Assembly: GCA_030065015.1 (NCBI GenBank)
Contig: JASJDU010000006.1
Location: forward strand, 1-37,560
Reading direction: 5' to 3'
Source of the DNA: Candidatus Caenarcanales bacterium
GTDB taxonomy: Bacteria; Cyanobacteriota; Vampirovibrionia; Caenarcaniphilales; Caenarcanaceae
Length of the DNA: 37,560 nucleotides
Shown here piece after piece: positions 24,731 to 33,409 of the stretch. How positions within the stretch are numbered: position 1 is the stretch's first letter; the number at the start of each line of letters is the position of its first letter. The notes below the pieces were generated by a model, which did not search any database, had not been told where the DNA came from, and saw only the letters and a program-made list of their open reading frames with translations. The translations under genes were made by a program, and so were the position numbers.

Positions 24731-25846
24731 ATGAACTCGAATTTAACAAATAGAATATTCTTTAATTCTTCAGGATTGTTTTTAATGATTTTTGCTTTTC
24801 TAACTATTTCATTGGCATTCCTCCATTATTTTTACGCGATTAAATTTCAATTGGAACGACTAGAGTTGATTGCCATTGCGATATTTACCCTTTGGATTTT
24901 ACTGATTGGTTTCATCGATATAAAATCACGGGAAATACCTTTATGGCTAACCGCTCCGATTATTATTGCTGGGCTTATTTTTAGGCTGTTTCAAGATAAT
25001 TTTATTAGTGAGAATAACGCGGTGCTCGGCTTGAATTTGCATTTTTTTGATGCAGCGCTTGGGATATGTTTTGGTTTTATTATTGTCGATATGATCACCC
25101 ACTTTGGCAATTGGCTGGCTAAGTACCCGAGCTCTTCTCAAGGGTTGTTGCCAATATGGATCTCTATAATTCCTATTTCTTTGAGTGCTTTTATTCCGGT
25201 TTACCCATTGTGGGCCATATTTTTTGCTTTAATCATCTTTAGGTTCTTGATTGAATACTTGTATTCAAGAACTACATATTTGAAAGATTTAATTGATTGG
25301 TTGTGCGCTAATGCGTTAATTACTTACATTGTTTTGTTTACTATTCTTTTCTCTGTTGCATATGTCTTTCTGAATAATTCATCAATTTCACTTTCTGTTG
25401 AGAGAATTAACCTTGTTATTTCGATACTCTGCTTCAATTTCATTATCGAGGAAATTCTTTTACCTGTGATTCAATTCATATCCAGAAAGCTCAAAAATAT
25501 TGCAGATATCCCTTCCGAACAAAAAGAGCAGACTGTTAATAAAGATGTTGAAGATGCTTTAGAGAAAAACTCTGTTCTGGGTGGAGGAGATGCAACGTTA
25601 ACAGCTGCCCTTGGAGCTATTTGGGGAGCTGTGGTAATAAATAACTGTTTATTATTGGCTTTTGTATTAGCTTTAATTGTTTTTGGAATTGCTAAGCTTA
25701 TTAGCTTCTTAACAAAGAACTCTGATTTAACCTCTTCAGGCTTAAGAGTGCCATTTGCTCCTTTTGTTACTATAAGCGCTCAGGTAGTATTGTTTGCCGA
25801 AATTATGCTTAGGTCCTCAACTGCTTCTAGCTCTTGTGTTGTTTAA
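24731..25846 (+). CDS. Prepilin peptidase (A24 family), atypical
   Basis: The two aspartates of A24 prepilin peptidases are in recognisable settings: Asp63 in 'GFIDIKSREIPLWLTAPI' and Asp287 in 'LGGGDATLTAALGAIWG', followed by 'RVPFAPFVTISAQVVLF'. The protein is polytopic throughout. The usual N-terminal methylase half is lacking, and the two aspartates are ~220 residues apart instead of the usual ~60, the extra being several TM helices and a charged loop ('EQKEQTVNKDVEDALEK'). ATG 24731 is preferred to TTG 24707; neither has a good ribosome site. It follows accA. It may process type IV pilin-like or competence substrates, none of which is in the window. Confidence 0.72.
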   Translation: MNSNLTNRIFFNSSGLFLMIFAFLTISLAFLHYFYAIKFQLERLELIAIAIFTLWILLIGFIDIKSREIPLWLTAPIIIAGLIFRLFQDNFISENNAVLGLNLHFFDAALGICFGFIIVDMITHFGNWLAKYPSSSQGLLPIWISIIPISLSAFIPVYPLWAIFFALIIFRFLIEYLYSRTTYLKDLIDWLCANALITYIVLFTILFSVAYVFLNNSSISLSVERINLVISILCFNFIIEEILLPVIQFISRKLKNIADIPSEQKEQTVNKDVEDALEKNSVLGGGDATLTAALGAIWGAVVINNCLLLAFVLALIVFGIAKLISFLTKNSDLTSSGLRVPFAPFVTISAQVVLFAEIMLRSSTASSSCVV

Positions 25847-26014
25847 GTTGAGAGAAGGGCTTCTATAAAAACTTTGAAAATTCTACGTGGAGTTTCTCCT
25901 GAATTTGCAATGAGTTGTCTAATGATTTTTGCTCTATCTAAATTTCAGGGTCTGCTTTAAGAGCTATAATGTATTCACTGAATTGTTGATTGGATCGATA
26001 ACGTATATATAGTG

Positions 26015-26584
26015 ATGGGAATTTTAAATAAGAACGGTAATGGATCACAAATGCTTTTAACTTGCTCATTCAGCTTCGCTATTTTACTCATTGTTCTGGC
26101 TTTAGCTAATGTACTATGGTGTTTTCTACTACCTGTAAAAGGGGAGGGACACCCTACTGTTCAAACACTTATAGAAATTGAAAGAACCATTAAACGATCG
26201 GAAGATAAGGCTGAAGCAAATTGGTCAATCCTAAAAAAACAAATAAAAAGAACGAAGATTCAGCTTTCTTCAATTAGACCCGATAGCTCTCTTTCTTCTC
26301 AGGATCTGGGAAATATAACAAAAATAGTAGAAGCTTTGCTCCTATACGTTGAAGGTAACTGGAGATTGTTTGAAATGAACGATGATCCTGAAGATACAAA
26401 GCGTCTATATTATAAATCTCAAAATATATTAAAAGAGCTTAGGAATAACAACTTGAAGTTTGCAGTTACTATCGATGCACAAAGCGGTGAAAAACGTGAA
26501 ATTAACTTGAGTAATACGGTTGCTGATTTAACTAACCTTGTTAGAGATCAAATTCAGTTTTTGGAAGAAGAGTACGGAATTTAA
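26015..26584 (+). CDS. Unknown membrane-anchored protein, 189 aa
   Basis: GTG 26012 and ATG 26015 are adjacent possible starts. One N-terminal hydrophobic segment ('FSFAILLIVLALANVLWCFLLP', about 18-40) is followed by a charged helical cytosolic or periplasmic domain ('IEIERTIKRSEDKAEANW', 'ALLLYVEGNWRLFEMND') that may form a coiled coil. No family recognised. Convergent with the small membrane protein at 26609, with 24 bases between the stops. Confidence 0.6.
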   Translation: MGILNKNGNGSQMLLTCSFSFAILLIVLALANVLWCFLLPVKGEGHPTVQTLIEIERTIKRSEDKAEANWSILKKQIKRTKIQLSSIRPDSSLSSQDLGNITKIVEALLLYVEGNWRLFEMNDDPEDTKRLYYKSQNILKELRNNNLKFAVTIDAQSGEKREINLSNTVADLTNLVRDQIQFLEEEYGI

Positions 26585-26608
26585 AAATTTAAACTAAAGG
26601 CAGTTTAT

Positions 26609-26935
26609 TTACTTCTTCGAAATAAAAGTCTTCAATAAATTCAGCTTCGACAACTTATTAGTCTTAAACAGAGAAATTACTTCAATGAGTTTCAGTATGA
26701 ACATTGGATTGGATATGACTTTTTTTAAGTCAATTTTTTCTATTTTTGTCTGTTTTTCTAGATTGCTCAATTGTAATTGTGCTTCTAACACTTGCTTCTC
26801 TAGTGAGTGAACTAAAAGCTTTAGCTTCTGGACATTAAGAAAAATAACCCAACAAACAACCGAACATACAATACAAATAGCCGAAAAAAGAATTTCAGAA
26901 GCGATCACCCAGCCATTTAGAGTACAAACTTGCAT
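26609..26935 (-). CDS. Small membrane protein with coiled coil, 108 aa
   Basis: A hydrophobic segment near the N-terminus ('EILFSAICIVCSVVCWVIFL', about 14-33) is followed by a Leu/Glu/Gln heptad-like region ('QKLKLLVHSLEKQVLEAQLQ') and a basic tail. The predicted topology is plausible for a small bitopic protein. No family is recognised. It is divergent from the secreted TPR gene that starts 58 bases away; ATG start without a clear ribosome site. Confidence 0.5.
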   Translation of the reverse strand: MQVCTLNGWVIASEILFSAICIVCSVVCWVIFLNVQKLKLLVHSLEKQVLEAQLQLSNLEKQTKIEKIDLKKVISNPMFILKLIEVISLFKTNKLSKLNLLKTFISKK

Positions 26936-26993
26936 ATATTACAATTGTTCAATTCACCTAATTGTACATTCCACCGAGAGACTTAATATAAAT

Positions 26994-27644
26994 ATGTTCA
27001 AAGATACAGCTAAAGTAGTTATATTCTTTCTATTGACCAACTTTATAATAAACTTTCCAGCAGTTGCAGGTTATGAAAATTACTTAAATAGGGCAGTTAA
27101 GCAACATAAAAAGCATAAATATGATGCAGCAATTATAAATTACACAAAAGCAATTGATATTGCTGAGAATCATTCAATTCAGGCCCAAACTGGTCAATAT
27201 TCTAATGAATATGAGGAATACCCCTTGGAATACTCTCTTGAATATTCTGTAGAGGATAATCTATCGGATTTGTATTTTAACCGTGGCTTGGCTGAGAGTG
27301 AAGCAGGTTACTCTAAAGAGGCTTTGGAAGACTTTAGTAAATCCATTAATTTGAACCCTTATAACGATTCTGCTTTCTTTAACCGTGCAATTGTGAAGTA
27401 TGAATTGAGAATGTACAAGAGCGCGTTGCATGATTTTGACAGAACGCTTTCTTTGGTTCCAGGAGATGCTAAGGCTCTTTTCAATAGAGCGATGACAAAA
27501 TACCAGCTGAAAGACATTAGAGGTGCTTTAAGTGATGCAAAAAAATCAAAAAAATATTTTAAGCAATTGAGAAAAAGAAATGAAGTTCAAGAAGTAAATG
27601 AATTTATTGAATCCATAAAAATGGAAAGAAGTTTTTTTAATTGA
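26994..27644 (+). CDS. Secreted TPR-repeat protein
   Basis: The N-terminal 'VVIFFLLTNFIINFPAVAG' is a signal peptide. Tetratricopeptide repeats follow: 'NYLNRAVKQHKKHKYDAAI', 'DLYFNRGLAESEAGYSKEALEDF', 'SAFFNRAIVKYELRMYKSALHDF', and 'KALFNRAMTKYQLKDIRGALSD', the last three in close tandem. Between the first and second is a Tyr/Glu-rich insert with near-repeats (YEEYPLEYSLEYSVED, about 70-85). TPRs bind protein partners, so this is probably a periplasmic or surface adaptor. No adjacent partner is obvious. Confidence 0.85.
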   Translation: MFKDTAKVVIFFLLTNFIINFPAVAGYENYLNRAVKQHKKHKYDAAIINYTKAIDIAENHSIQAQTGQYSNEYEEYPLEYSLEYSVEDNLSDLYFNRGLAESEAGYSKEALEDFSKSINLNPYNDSAFFNRAIVKYELRMYKSALHDFDRTLSLVPGDAKALFNRAMTKYQLKDIRGALSDAKKSKKYFKQLRKRNEVQEVNEFIESIKMERSFFN

Positions 27645-27984
27645 GAGATTGTTTGAAAAAGAGAACAAAAGCAAGCCCCAATATTAAAGAATATTAATGA
27701 TAAGATTAATTTGAGTAAAGCTAGTTTGAACATTGGATTGAAGCTATAGGTAGAAGTCAAGGAGATTACTAGCTGATAGTTTCTAATTGAAGCTCAAGTT
27801 AACTTATATTCATTTGTCTGTTGACTTTGTAGAACATTGTTAACCATCTCTCTATCAAACTATAAAGTGAGAAACTTAGTTCTTTTCTAAATTCAAAGAA
27901 TTGTTGAAGGTCTTAGAGAGTGAGTTTAAGCTGATTAGTTCTACCTCAAAAATAAACCGATTCCGATCAATAAAGGAGGTTTGT
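27645..27984 (+). other. 340-base intergenic region, possible promoter
   Basis: No gene, RNA or repeat is seen. A weak promoter candidate is TTGTTA (27837-27842), 18 bases, TATAAA (27861-27866). The only strong signal is AAAGGAGG (27972-27979), the ribosome site of the neprosin-like gene. Confidence 0.35.
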
Positions 27985-29313
27985 ATGAAATTTTACTTTG
28001 CCATTTTATCGGCCGTAGTTTTACTAGTTTTTGGAGGACATTTTTACGCACAATCCATAACAACTGAAAACGAAGAAATTAGTCAACGCGAATATGAAAT
28101 AAGAAAAGAAAGAATTATTAAGTTTTTCGAAAAGAGGCGAAAGCGCTATGAAGTCGTAACAACAACAAAAACTAAGTCTGGACAAATTGTTGACTGGATT
28201 AAGCCTGAGAGGCAAACTCCAGATGGGAAATTAGAGAAAGCTCCACCAAGGAATTTGCCAGAAATAACAAAATCTAAGGATGAAGTTGAAAACCCTTATT
28301 TAGAAACAAAGTTGCCCGATCGACTTAAGGAGGTCTTAGGAAAAGATGAAGTTGCAAGAACAGAACTGCAACTAGATCAATCTGTTTTAGGTCCAAAAGG
28401 AACTGTTCCGATTGTACGCTTTGATCTTGATTCCTATCTCAAAGCAAATCCGAACTATCTTCCCAAAGATCCGATGGAAATTTTTTCCAAGGTACCACCT
28501 CCAGCACCTGCTTCTAACGATCGTTATTATGCAGTTTGGCAAAGATTTGGAGATGTTTACGGTGGAATTGGAAGAATAAATATTTGGAATACCACCGGTC
28601 CAGTTGGCAATGAAACGTCTATTGCACAGGTAGCAATTATCCGAGGTTCACCAATGCAAGCCATAGAAGCTGGGAAAATTGAGCATGCATCATTCGCACC
28701 ATCAAAACGTCCAACTCTATTTACTTATTTTCGTACTAATGGTTCTGCGAGAGGTGATTGGGTTGCTGGATATAACGCTTTAGTCGACGGATGGATACAA
28801 GTCTCTCGTACAGTGGCTCCTGGTATGTCTCTTGTTCCTTGGGAAAGCAGCACAAACGGACCTCAATACAGTCTCGATGTTGAAGTTAGGCTTTGGCAAG
28901 GTAATTGGTGGGTGAGAGCGGCTGGCGAATGGGCTGGCTATTATCCATACTGTAAAGGAGGAGATGCTCCACCTTGTGATGAAGGAACCCTTTTCTCTGC
29001 TGCCGGAATTAGAGATAAAGCTAACCGCTCCGATTGGTACGGAGAAGTTTTTGACTCTAGTGCTCCAGCAGCTACCTCAACGGATATGGGCAGTGGTGCT
29101 TTTGCCAATCAGCGTTGGAGAAGAGCCGCTTATTTCCGCAATATCTTGTACACTTGGTCTCCAACTCAAGCCTGGTGGTGGGGTTCCGGTTCTATTTCAG
29201 CAACCGATTCAGCTTGCTACAGTGGAGATGGTCCGTATTATAGTTCCGATCCTAATTGGAGGAATTGGTTCTATTACGGTGGTCCTGGTAAAGAAGCTGC
29301 CGGTTGTTTTTAA
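27985..29313 (+). CDS. Neprosin-like glutamic peptidase, secreted
   Basis: ATG 27985 is set by AAAGGAGG 5 bases upstream; upstream in-frame TTG is not used. The 442-residue protein has a signal peptide (1-22, ending HFYA-QS), a charged propeptide-like region (about 25-170) and a C-terminal domain that follows the neprosin family (peptidase G3): 'YGGIGRINIWNTTGPVG', 'SIAQVAIIRGSPMQAIEAGKI' with Glu228, and 'SDWYGEVFDSS' with Glu354, the likely catalytic pair, then 'TDMGSGAF' and 'RRAAYFRNILY'. Neprosin cleaves after proline at acid pH. Plant cysteines around the second half are partly missing. Probably exported and self-processing; activity is inferred, not shown. Confidence 0.82.
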   Translation: MKFYFAILSAVVLLVFGGHFYAQSITTENEEISQREYEIRKERIIKFFEKRRKRYEVVTTTKTKSGQIVDWIKPERQTPDGKLEKAPPRNLPEITKSKDEVENPYLETKLPDRLKEVLGKDEVARTELQLDQSVLGPKGTVPIVRFDLDSYLKANPNYLPKDPMEIFSKVPPPAPASNDRYYAVWQRFGDVYGGIGRINIWNTTGPVGNETSIAQVAIIRGSPMQAIEAGKIEHASFAPSKRPTLFTYFRTNGSARGDWVAGYNALVDGWIQVSRTVAPGMSLVPWESSTNGPQYSLDVEVRLWQGNWWVRAAGEWAGYYPYCKGGDAPPCDEGTLFSAAGIRDKANRSDWYGEVFDSSAPAATSTDMGSGAFANQRWRRAAYFRNILYTWSPTQAWWWGSGSISATDSACYSGDGPYYSSDPNWRNWFYYGGPGKEAAGCF

Positions 29314-29332
29314 ACTTATTTCACAATCAAAT

Positions 29333-29375
29333 AAAAAGCCCCCTTCATTGAGTTTATTAATGCTTGGGGCTTTTT
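29333..29375. terminator. Bidirectional terminator
   Basis: AAAAAGCCCC (29333-29342) pairs with GGGGCTTTTT (29366-29375) around an inner CATT/AATG stem (29346-29349/29359-29362). A and T runs flank both sides, so it can terminate both the neprosin-like gene and the convergent gene at 29393. Confidence 0.85.
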
Positions 29376-29392
29376 GATTTTCTTTGAAAAAG

Positions 29393-30514
29393 CTATTTTG
29401 TTAAAAAACGTTGGTATCCAAGTAAAGTAGAAAATTCATATCCATCTGAATCATTCCTACCATCGTCAAAACCAATTAGATAAATACCAAATTGTCCAGT
29501 TCGAAACGCTCTTTTAGGATCAAACTTAGATACATAGTCAATCTCTCCACCTCTAGTAATGTCTGGTACACCTAGATTACTTAAATCTAATGGGCATTTA
29601 GGACTTATACCTATTGGATTATTATAATAAATTCCATATGGTTTTCCAATGAGATTGCTACTTGTTCTAATTGATGAATTTACAGCAATTGTCACATCGC
29701 CTTTACAGTTTGGTTTCAGTTCTGTTTCTCTTATTCTATTTTGTACCTGCAAAACTATTTCTTGAATTTGTGGTGGTAATGATGAAATTTTAAGAGTTGC
29801 TCTTGGTGGAACTGTTTTTGTTACAGGAGTATTTGTTGTTGGTGGAACAAATATAGGCTCAGGTAGTGGACTTTTAGCAGTAACTGGAGAAGGTTGATTA
29901 CTCTCTAGGGAAGGAACTCTTAATGTTCCAGGTCCTTCTCCAAAAGATAATTGCTTTATAAAAGCTTTTGCGTTCTTAAAAGGAATAATTTCTCTTTTAC
30001 CAGACTTATTTGTATGAATAAGGTATAGTCCTTTTCTATAGGTTACACTACCATTTATTTCCAAAGGTTTGTCAATGTAGGTTAGGTTCCACTCTTTATT
30101 GTTTAAAGTAATCTTAGTAGATAAAAGACGAATCCCATTTATTACCTCCATACGTTGTAATTGAAGAGATTGGTATTCATTTTTTCCTATCGTTAGCGGT
30201 TCAGGTAATCCTGTTGGATTAGATATAAAAGTCAGTTTTACTTGATCATTACTTAATCTTTGTCCTCTTATTTCTACCGGTATATTTTCTATTACTATGG
30301 AAGGAACAATTGTAAAAGTTTTATTCCTTAAATTTTGTAGAGAAGACGGTACCTGAGCGAGCCTAATAATTTCATTGGGCCGATTAGTAGATTCTAAAGT
30401 AGGTTTTTCTTTAGCGAAAGCTTTGTGCTGTGAGCCGACAACTGCAACAGCTGATAGAGCGAAAGCTGTTGTGAGTTTCAAAGGTTTAAAACGTTTTATG
30501 GAGTTTATAGCCAT
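29393..30514 (-). CDS. Secreted proline-rich protein of unknown function
   Basis: A signal peptide is visible (MAINSIKRFKPLKLTTAFAL... cut after KAFA, about 36). Residues 40-210 have alternating beta-strand-like patterns ('VPSIVIENIPVEIRG', 'GSVTYRKGLYLIHTNKSGK'); a Pro/Thr/Ser-rich linker follows (about 205-245, 'EPIFVPPTTNTPVTK'). The C-terminal ~120 residues contain 'PNCKGDVTIAVNSSIRTSS' and 'RTGQFGIYLIGFDDGRNDSDGYEFSTLLGY'. Two cysteines (KPNCK, SPKCP) may form a disulphide. No family is recognised. It converges with the neprosin-like gene. Confidence 0.7.
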   Translation of the reverse strand: MAINSIKRFKPLKLTTAFALSAVAVVGSQHKAFAKEKPTLESTNRPNEIIRLAQVPSSLQNLRNKTFTIVPSIVIENIPVEIRGQRLSNDQVKLTFISNPTGLPEPLTIGKNEYQSLQLQRMEVINGIRLLSTKITLNNKEWNLTYIDKPLEINGSVTYRKGLYLIHTNKSGKREIIPFKNAKAFIKQLSFGEGPGTLRVPSLESNQPSPVTAKSPLPEPIFVPPTTNTPVTKTVPPRATLKISSLPPQIQEIVLQVQNRIRETELKPNCKGDVTIAVNSSIRTSSNLIGKPYGIYYNNPIGISPKCPLDLSNLGVPDITRGGEIDYVSKFDPKRAFRTGQFGIYLIGFDDGRNDSDGYEFSTLLGYQRFLTK

Positions 30515-30581
30515 ATTCTATAGATACGCAAACATAATGTATTGCATAATACCTTTAAAGTCTATCTTAATCAATAGCTTT

Positions 30582-31640
30582 TCATTTAAATAGTAAGTTA
30601 AATTGCTTATCGGCAAAATTCTTTATTAACTTTATAAAAAGTTTTTCAATTAACAAATAAGTGATTGTTGAGTAAGTAATCAAAGCAATAAAGTAAATAG
30701 CTATATATATTTCTTTGTTGTAAACAAAGTTATGGCCAAAGAAAAATCTTAGAACCTCAATCACTAACAGATGGTTTAAATAAATTGAGTAAGAAATTAA
30801 ACCTAAATATTTGAGTTTTGTAAATCGTAGAATTTTACTTATAACGCCTTTTTCGAAAGCAAATACTGGTAAGGCAAAAAGAAAAATGAAAGGAACAATA
30901 AAATCCGAAGAATCTCTATAAAATTCTCTGTTTAAAGCAACAAAAGTAATGAAAGACAAAGATAAGAGTTCAATAATTGAAATGTAAACAGTTTTTTGAA
31001 CGAGTTTATTTTGATTCAAAAGCAAGTAGATTCTATAAGCGATTATTCCTAAGAAAAAACCATTCAATCCTCTCAAAAATCCTGCGCTAAATGTGTTGAA
31101 AACATTCTCACCAATAACGTCCAAGTGTCCAAAGTGAAGATATAAAACAATATATCCGAGCAAAGCAAGAAAGAATAAGTTGTGAGCTTTTGTGAATTTA
31201 TTTATATAAAAAATAAAAACCATGTTTACCCAGAATTCTACTGATACACTCCAGCTGGGATAGTTCCATATCATCGTGTGACCAATAATATGAGATAGAG
31301 TTAAATTCTGAAATAGCTTTAATATAGAATGCTTAGCTTCAAAAGGATTAAACTGCCATGCCCAGTAATTGAAGAGTAAGAAAACTAGTAATGAAAAAAC
31401 ATGTAAAGGATAAAGCCTTGCGAATCTATTAACAATAAACTTGGGAATTGAAACAGGAGTTTCTTTAAACAGATATCTGTGACTGAGCACAAAGCCACTT
31501 AATATAAGAAAAAAATCAACCGCAAGATAGCCTGGAAATAAAACTTGAAAGTTTTCATCGAAGTGAAATAAAGCAACTATGAGCGCAAAGATCCCTCTAA
31601 AGCAATCTAATACTTCAAATCTAAAATTCTTAGGCTCCAC
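30582..31640 (-). CDS. Acyltransferase 3 family membrane protein (OafA/NolL-like)
   Basis: Acyltransferase-3 proteins move acyl groups, often acetyl, onto surface sugars or other small targets. The hallmark N-terminal 'LDCFRGIFALIVALFHF' (with His in TM1) and 'AVDFFLILSGFVLSHRY' are present, then about ten hydrophobic helices. GTG start (31640) has no strong ribosome site. Its 352-residue length fits the short acyltransferase-3 type without an SGNH domain. No glycan gene cluster surrounds it, so the acceptor is unknown. A 40-base gap separates it from tusA downstream on the sequence, which lies upstream in the reading direction. Confidence 0.9.
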   Translation of the reverse strand: MEPKNFRFEVLDCFRGIFALIVALFHFDENFQVLFPGYLAVDFFLILSGFVLSHRYLFKETPVSIPKFIVNRFARLYPLHVFSLLVFLLFNYWAWQFNPFEAKHSILKLFQNLTLSHIIGHTMIWNYPSWSVSVEFWVNMVFIFYINKFTKAHNLFFLALLGYIVLYLHFGHLDVIGENVFNTFSAGFLRGLNGFFLGIIAYRIYLLLNQNKLVQKTVYISIIELLSLSFITFVALNREFYRDSSDFIVPFIFLFALPVFAFEKGVISKILRFTKLKYLGLISYSIYLNHLLVIEVLRFFFGHNFVYNKEIYIAIYFIALITYSTITYLLIEKLFIKLIKNFADKQFNLLFK

Positions 31641-31680
31641 TCAACTTTAAAATTTATTCTCAATAAATAAATTTTTCACA

Positions 31681-31923
31681 CTAAACCCAAACTATTAACT
31701 CGTATTGTCTTTCGGAATTATCTGAAACCGACTCAACAGGTGAGACCTCATAACCGTCTGCTTTTAAACTTTTTGGAACCATTTCAACCGGTTCACCCAA
31801 ATCAATGAAAATTTTTAGCTTTGAACCTTTGGGTAATTTATTTAAGGCTAATTTAGCTTTTACATAATTCAACGGACATTTAATTCCTCTAAGGTCCAAA
31901 ATATCAATAGATTCGTTATTCAT
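31681..31923 (-). CDS. tusA: TusA-family sulfurtransferase
   Basis: TusA-like proteins carry persulfide sulphur. The 80-residue protein has Cys16 in 'LRGIKCPLNYVKAKLAL', the family CPxx motif preceded by a typical 'LDLRG', and then 'KLKIFIDLGEPVEMVPKSLKADGYEV'. E. coli TusA acts in tRNA thiolation; homologues also serve sulphur trafficking or selenium metabolism, so the exact job here is not settled. Its ribosome site AAGGGG lies within the arm of a terminator-like hairpin between rpsA and tusA. Confidence 0.88.
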   Translation of the reverse strand: MNNESIDILDLRGIKCPLNYVKAKLALNKLPKGSKLKIFIDLGEPVEMVPKSLKADGYEVSPVESVSDNSERQYELIVWV

Positions 31924-31930
31924 AAAAAAG

Positions 31931-31970
31931 ATCCCCTTCCAAAGTTAGAAAACAAATAATGAAAGGGGAT
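31931..31970 (-). terminator. rpsA terminator hairpin overlapping the tusA ribosome site
   Basis: AAGGGGAT (31963-31970) and ATCCCCTT (31931-31938) pair perfectly across a 24-base loop. Read in the - direction, the second arm is AAGGGGAT, followed by CTTTTTT. That second arm is also the likely ribosome site of tusA, whose ATG is at 31923. The ends resemble those of the 46-bp repeat, but the middle differs. Confidence 0.6.
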
Positions 31971-31985
31971 GGCGAAACAATTTAT

Positions 31986-33293
31986 TTATTCCTCAGATTG
32001 ATCTTCTTGGTCTTCTTTGTTAGATTCATTAGCAGTCATATCTTCCGGTAGCGGAGCAATTAAGTTGCCTTTTTCATCAATATACTTGGTACTTAAAGTA
32101 ACTCTTCTTTCATCCGGTTTAATTTTTCTAACTAACGCTTTTATTTTCTGATCAACGTGGAACTTCTCTAAAACATCCTCTGAACTTTCTTCTTCCAAGC
32201 TAGGAATTTCATCCAATGGTAATAATGCTTCAAAACCACATTCATCAAGTTCGGGATCATTAAAGATAATTCTTACAAAAACTCCGAAGTTTGCAACTTT
32301 GTTGATTGACCCATCAATAACATCGCCTTCATTGATTTTTGTTTGAATGGATTCCCATGGATCTTTTTCTAATCTCTTGAGACTCAAACTAATTCTGCAT
32401 TGTTCAGGAACAACATTTAAAACCTGAGCGGTTATTTGATCTCCAATTTTTAAAGCTTCGCTTGGGTGTGTAACTCTCTTCCAAGAGATTTCAGAGAGAG
32501 GCAATAAACCATCTATTTCAGTATCTCCAATTTTAACGAAGGCACCGAAATCAGTTATACGAACAACTTCACCTTGAACAGTAACTACTGTTGGGTCATT
32601 TCCTGCAGCGATTGACTCTTCTTGAGCTTTGAGAGCTGCAACAAGCTCTGTTAAGAGTTTTTCACGTTCTTCAGCATACAACTTAGATATCGCTATTTTC
32701 TGACTTAATATCAGCTTACTTTGTTGCTTATCAATTTCTAAAATGGTGCAGGGTATATTTTGCCCAACGAGTTTTGGATTATTGCTTCCACCTTTGACTC
32801 GTAAGTGGCTAGCAGGAATGAATCCTCTCAGGCCATCGAGTTCGACAACAACTCCACCTTTAACAACTTCTTGAATTACTGCTTCAAAAATTGCATCAGT
32901 GTTTCTCTTATCTTCTAAAGCGGCCCAACTTCTAGCCTGAGCTACTCTCTTAAAAGAAAGAACAATACGGCCATCAAATCCGCTACCAGCTTCGTCTCTT
33001 AGAATGTAAAACTCAAATTCTTGGCCGGTTGGTAATACTTCTTCTGGATCTGCAGATGCATAATCGGCCACTTCTTTTGATGGAACGAATGCTTCTGATT
33101 TAGCGCCTACGTCAACCAAAACCCCGTCTTTTTGGTATGAAACTACAACTCCGGATACAATTTGTCCTCTTTCAAAATAATAATCATAATTTCCGGAGGC
33201 TAAAAGCTCTGCAAATGGAGTATTAGAACTATCTAACACTTCTAAACTAGAGGAGACATTAATAACTGTTGTCGGGGAATTTTGTTTGGACAC
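31986..33293 (-). CDS. rpsA: 30S ribosomal protein S1
   Basis: S1 recruits mRNA to the 30S subunit. Four S1 OB-fold domains are visible: about 41-116 ('GVVVSYQKDGVLVDVGAKSEAF'-type, shortened here), 133-200 ('VVKGGVVVELDGLRGFIPASHL'-type), 236-308 ('GEVVRITDFGAFVKIG', best conserved) and 321-404 ('GSINKVANFGVFVRI'). The fourth has an acidic insert ('PELDECGFEA...SLEEESSEDVLE'). Both termini are flexible and the C-tail is acidic. Four domains fit Gram-positive/cyanobacterial forms rather than the six of E. coli. The start is GTG 33293, with no clear Shine-Dalgarno, as is usual for S1 genes. Confidence 0.95.
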   Translation of the reverse strand: MSKQNSPTTVINVSSSLEVLDSSNTPFAELLASGNYDYYFERGQIVSGVVVSYQKDGVLVDVGAKSEAFVPSKEVADYASADPEEVLPTGQEFEFYILRDEAGSGFDGRIVLSFKRVAQARSWAALEDKRNTDAIFEAVIQEVVKGGVVVELDGLRGFIPASHLRVKGGSNNPKLVGQNIPCTILEIDKQQSKLILSQKIAISKLYAEEREKLLTELVAALKAQEESIAAGNDPTVVTVQGEVVRITDFGAFVKIGDTEIDGLLPLSEISWKRVTHPSEALKIGDQITAQVLNVVPEQCRISLSLKRLEKDPWESIQTKINEGDVIDGSINKVANFGVFVRIIFNDPELDECGFEALLPLDEIPSLEEESSEDVLEKFHVDQKIKALVRKIKPDERRVTLSTKYIDEKGNLIAPLPEDMTANESNKEDQEDQSEE

Positions 33294-33409
33294 TATAAAA
33301 TAAAAAAACGTAAGGGTACTAGATCTTGAAATTACTACTCAAGACATAGAATTATAACTTTAGATATACATAATATGCTAATTATTCGCTACTTTTACAA
33401 AATAACCCT

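Noticed and set aside
28964-29377. 137-codon + strand ORF overlapping the neprosin-like gene
   Set aside because: It lies in another frame of a gene with clear motifs and runs through the terminator.
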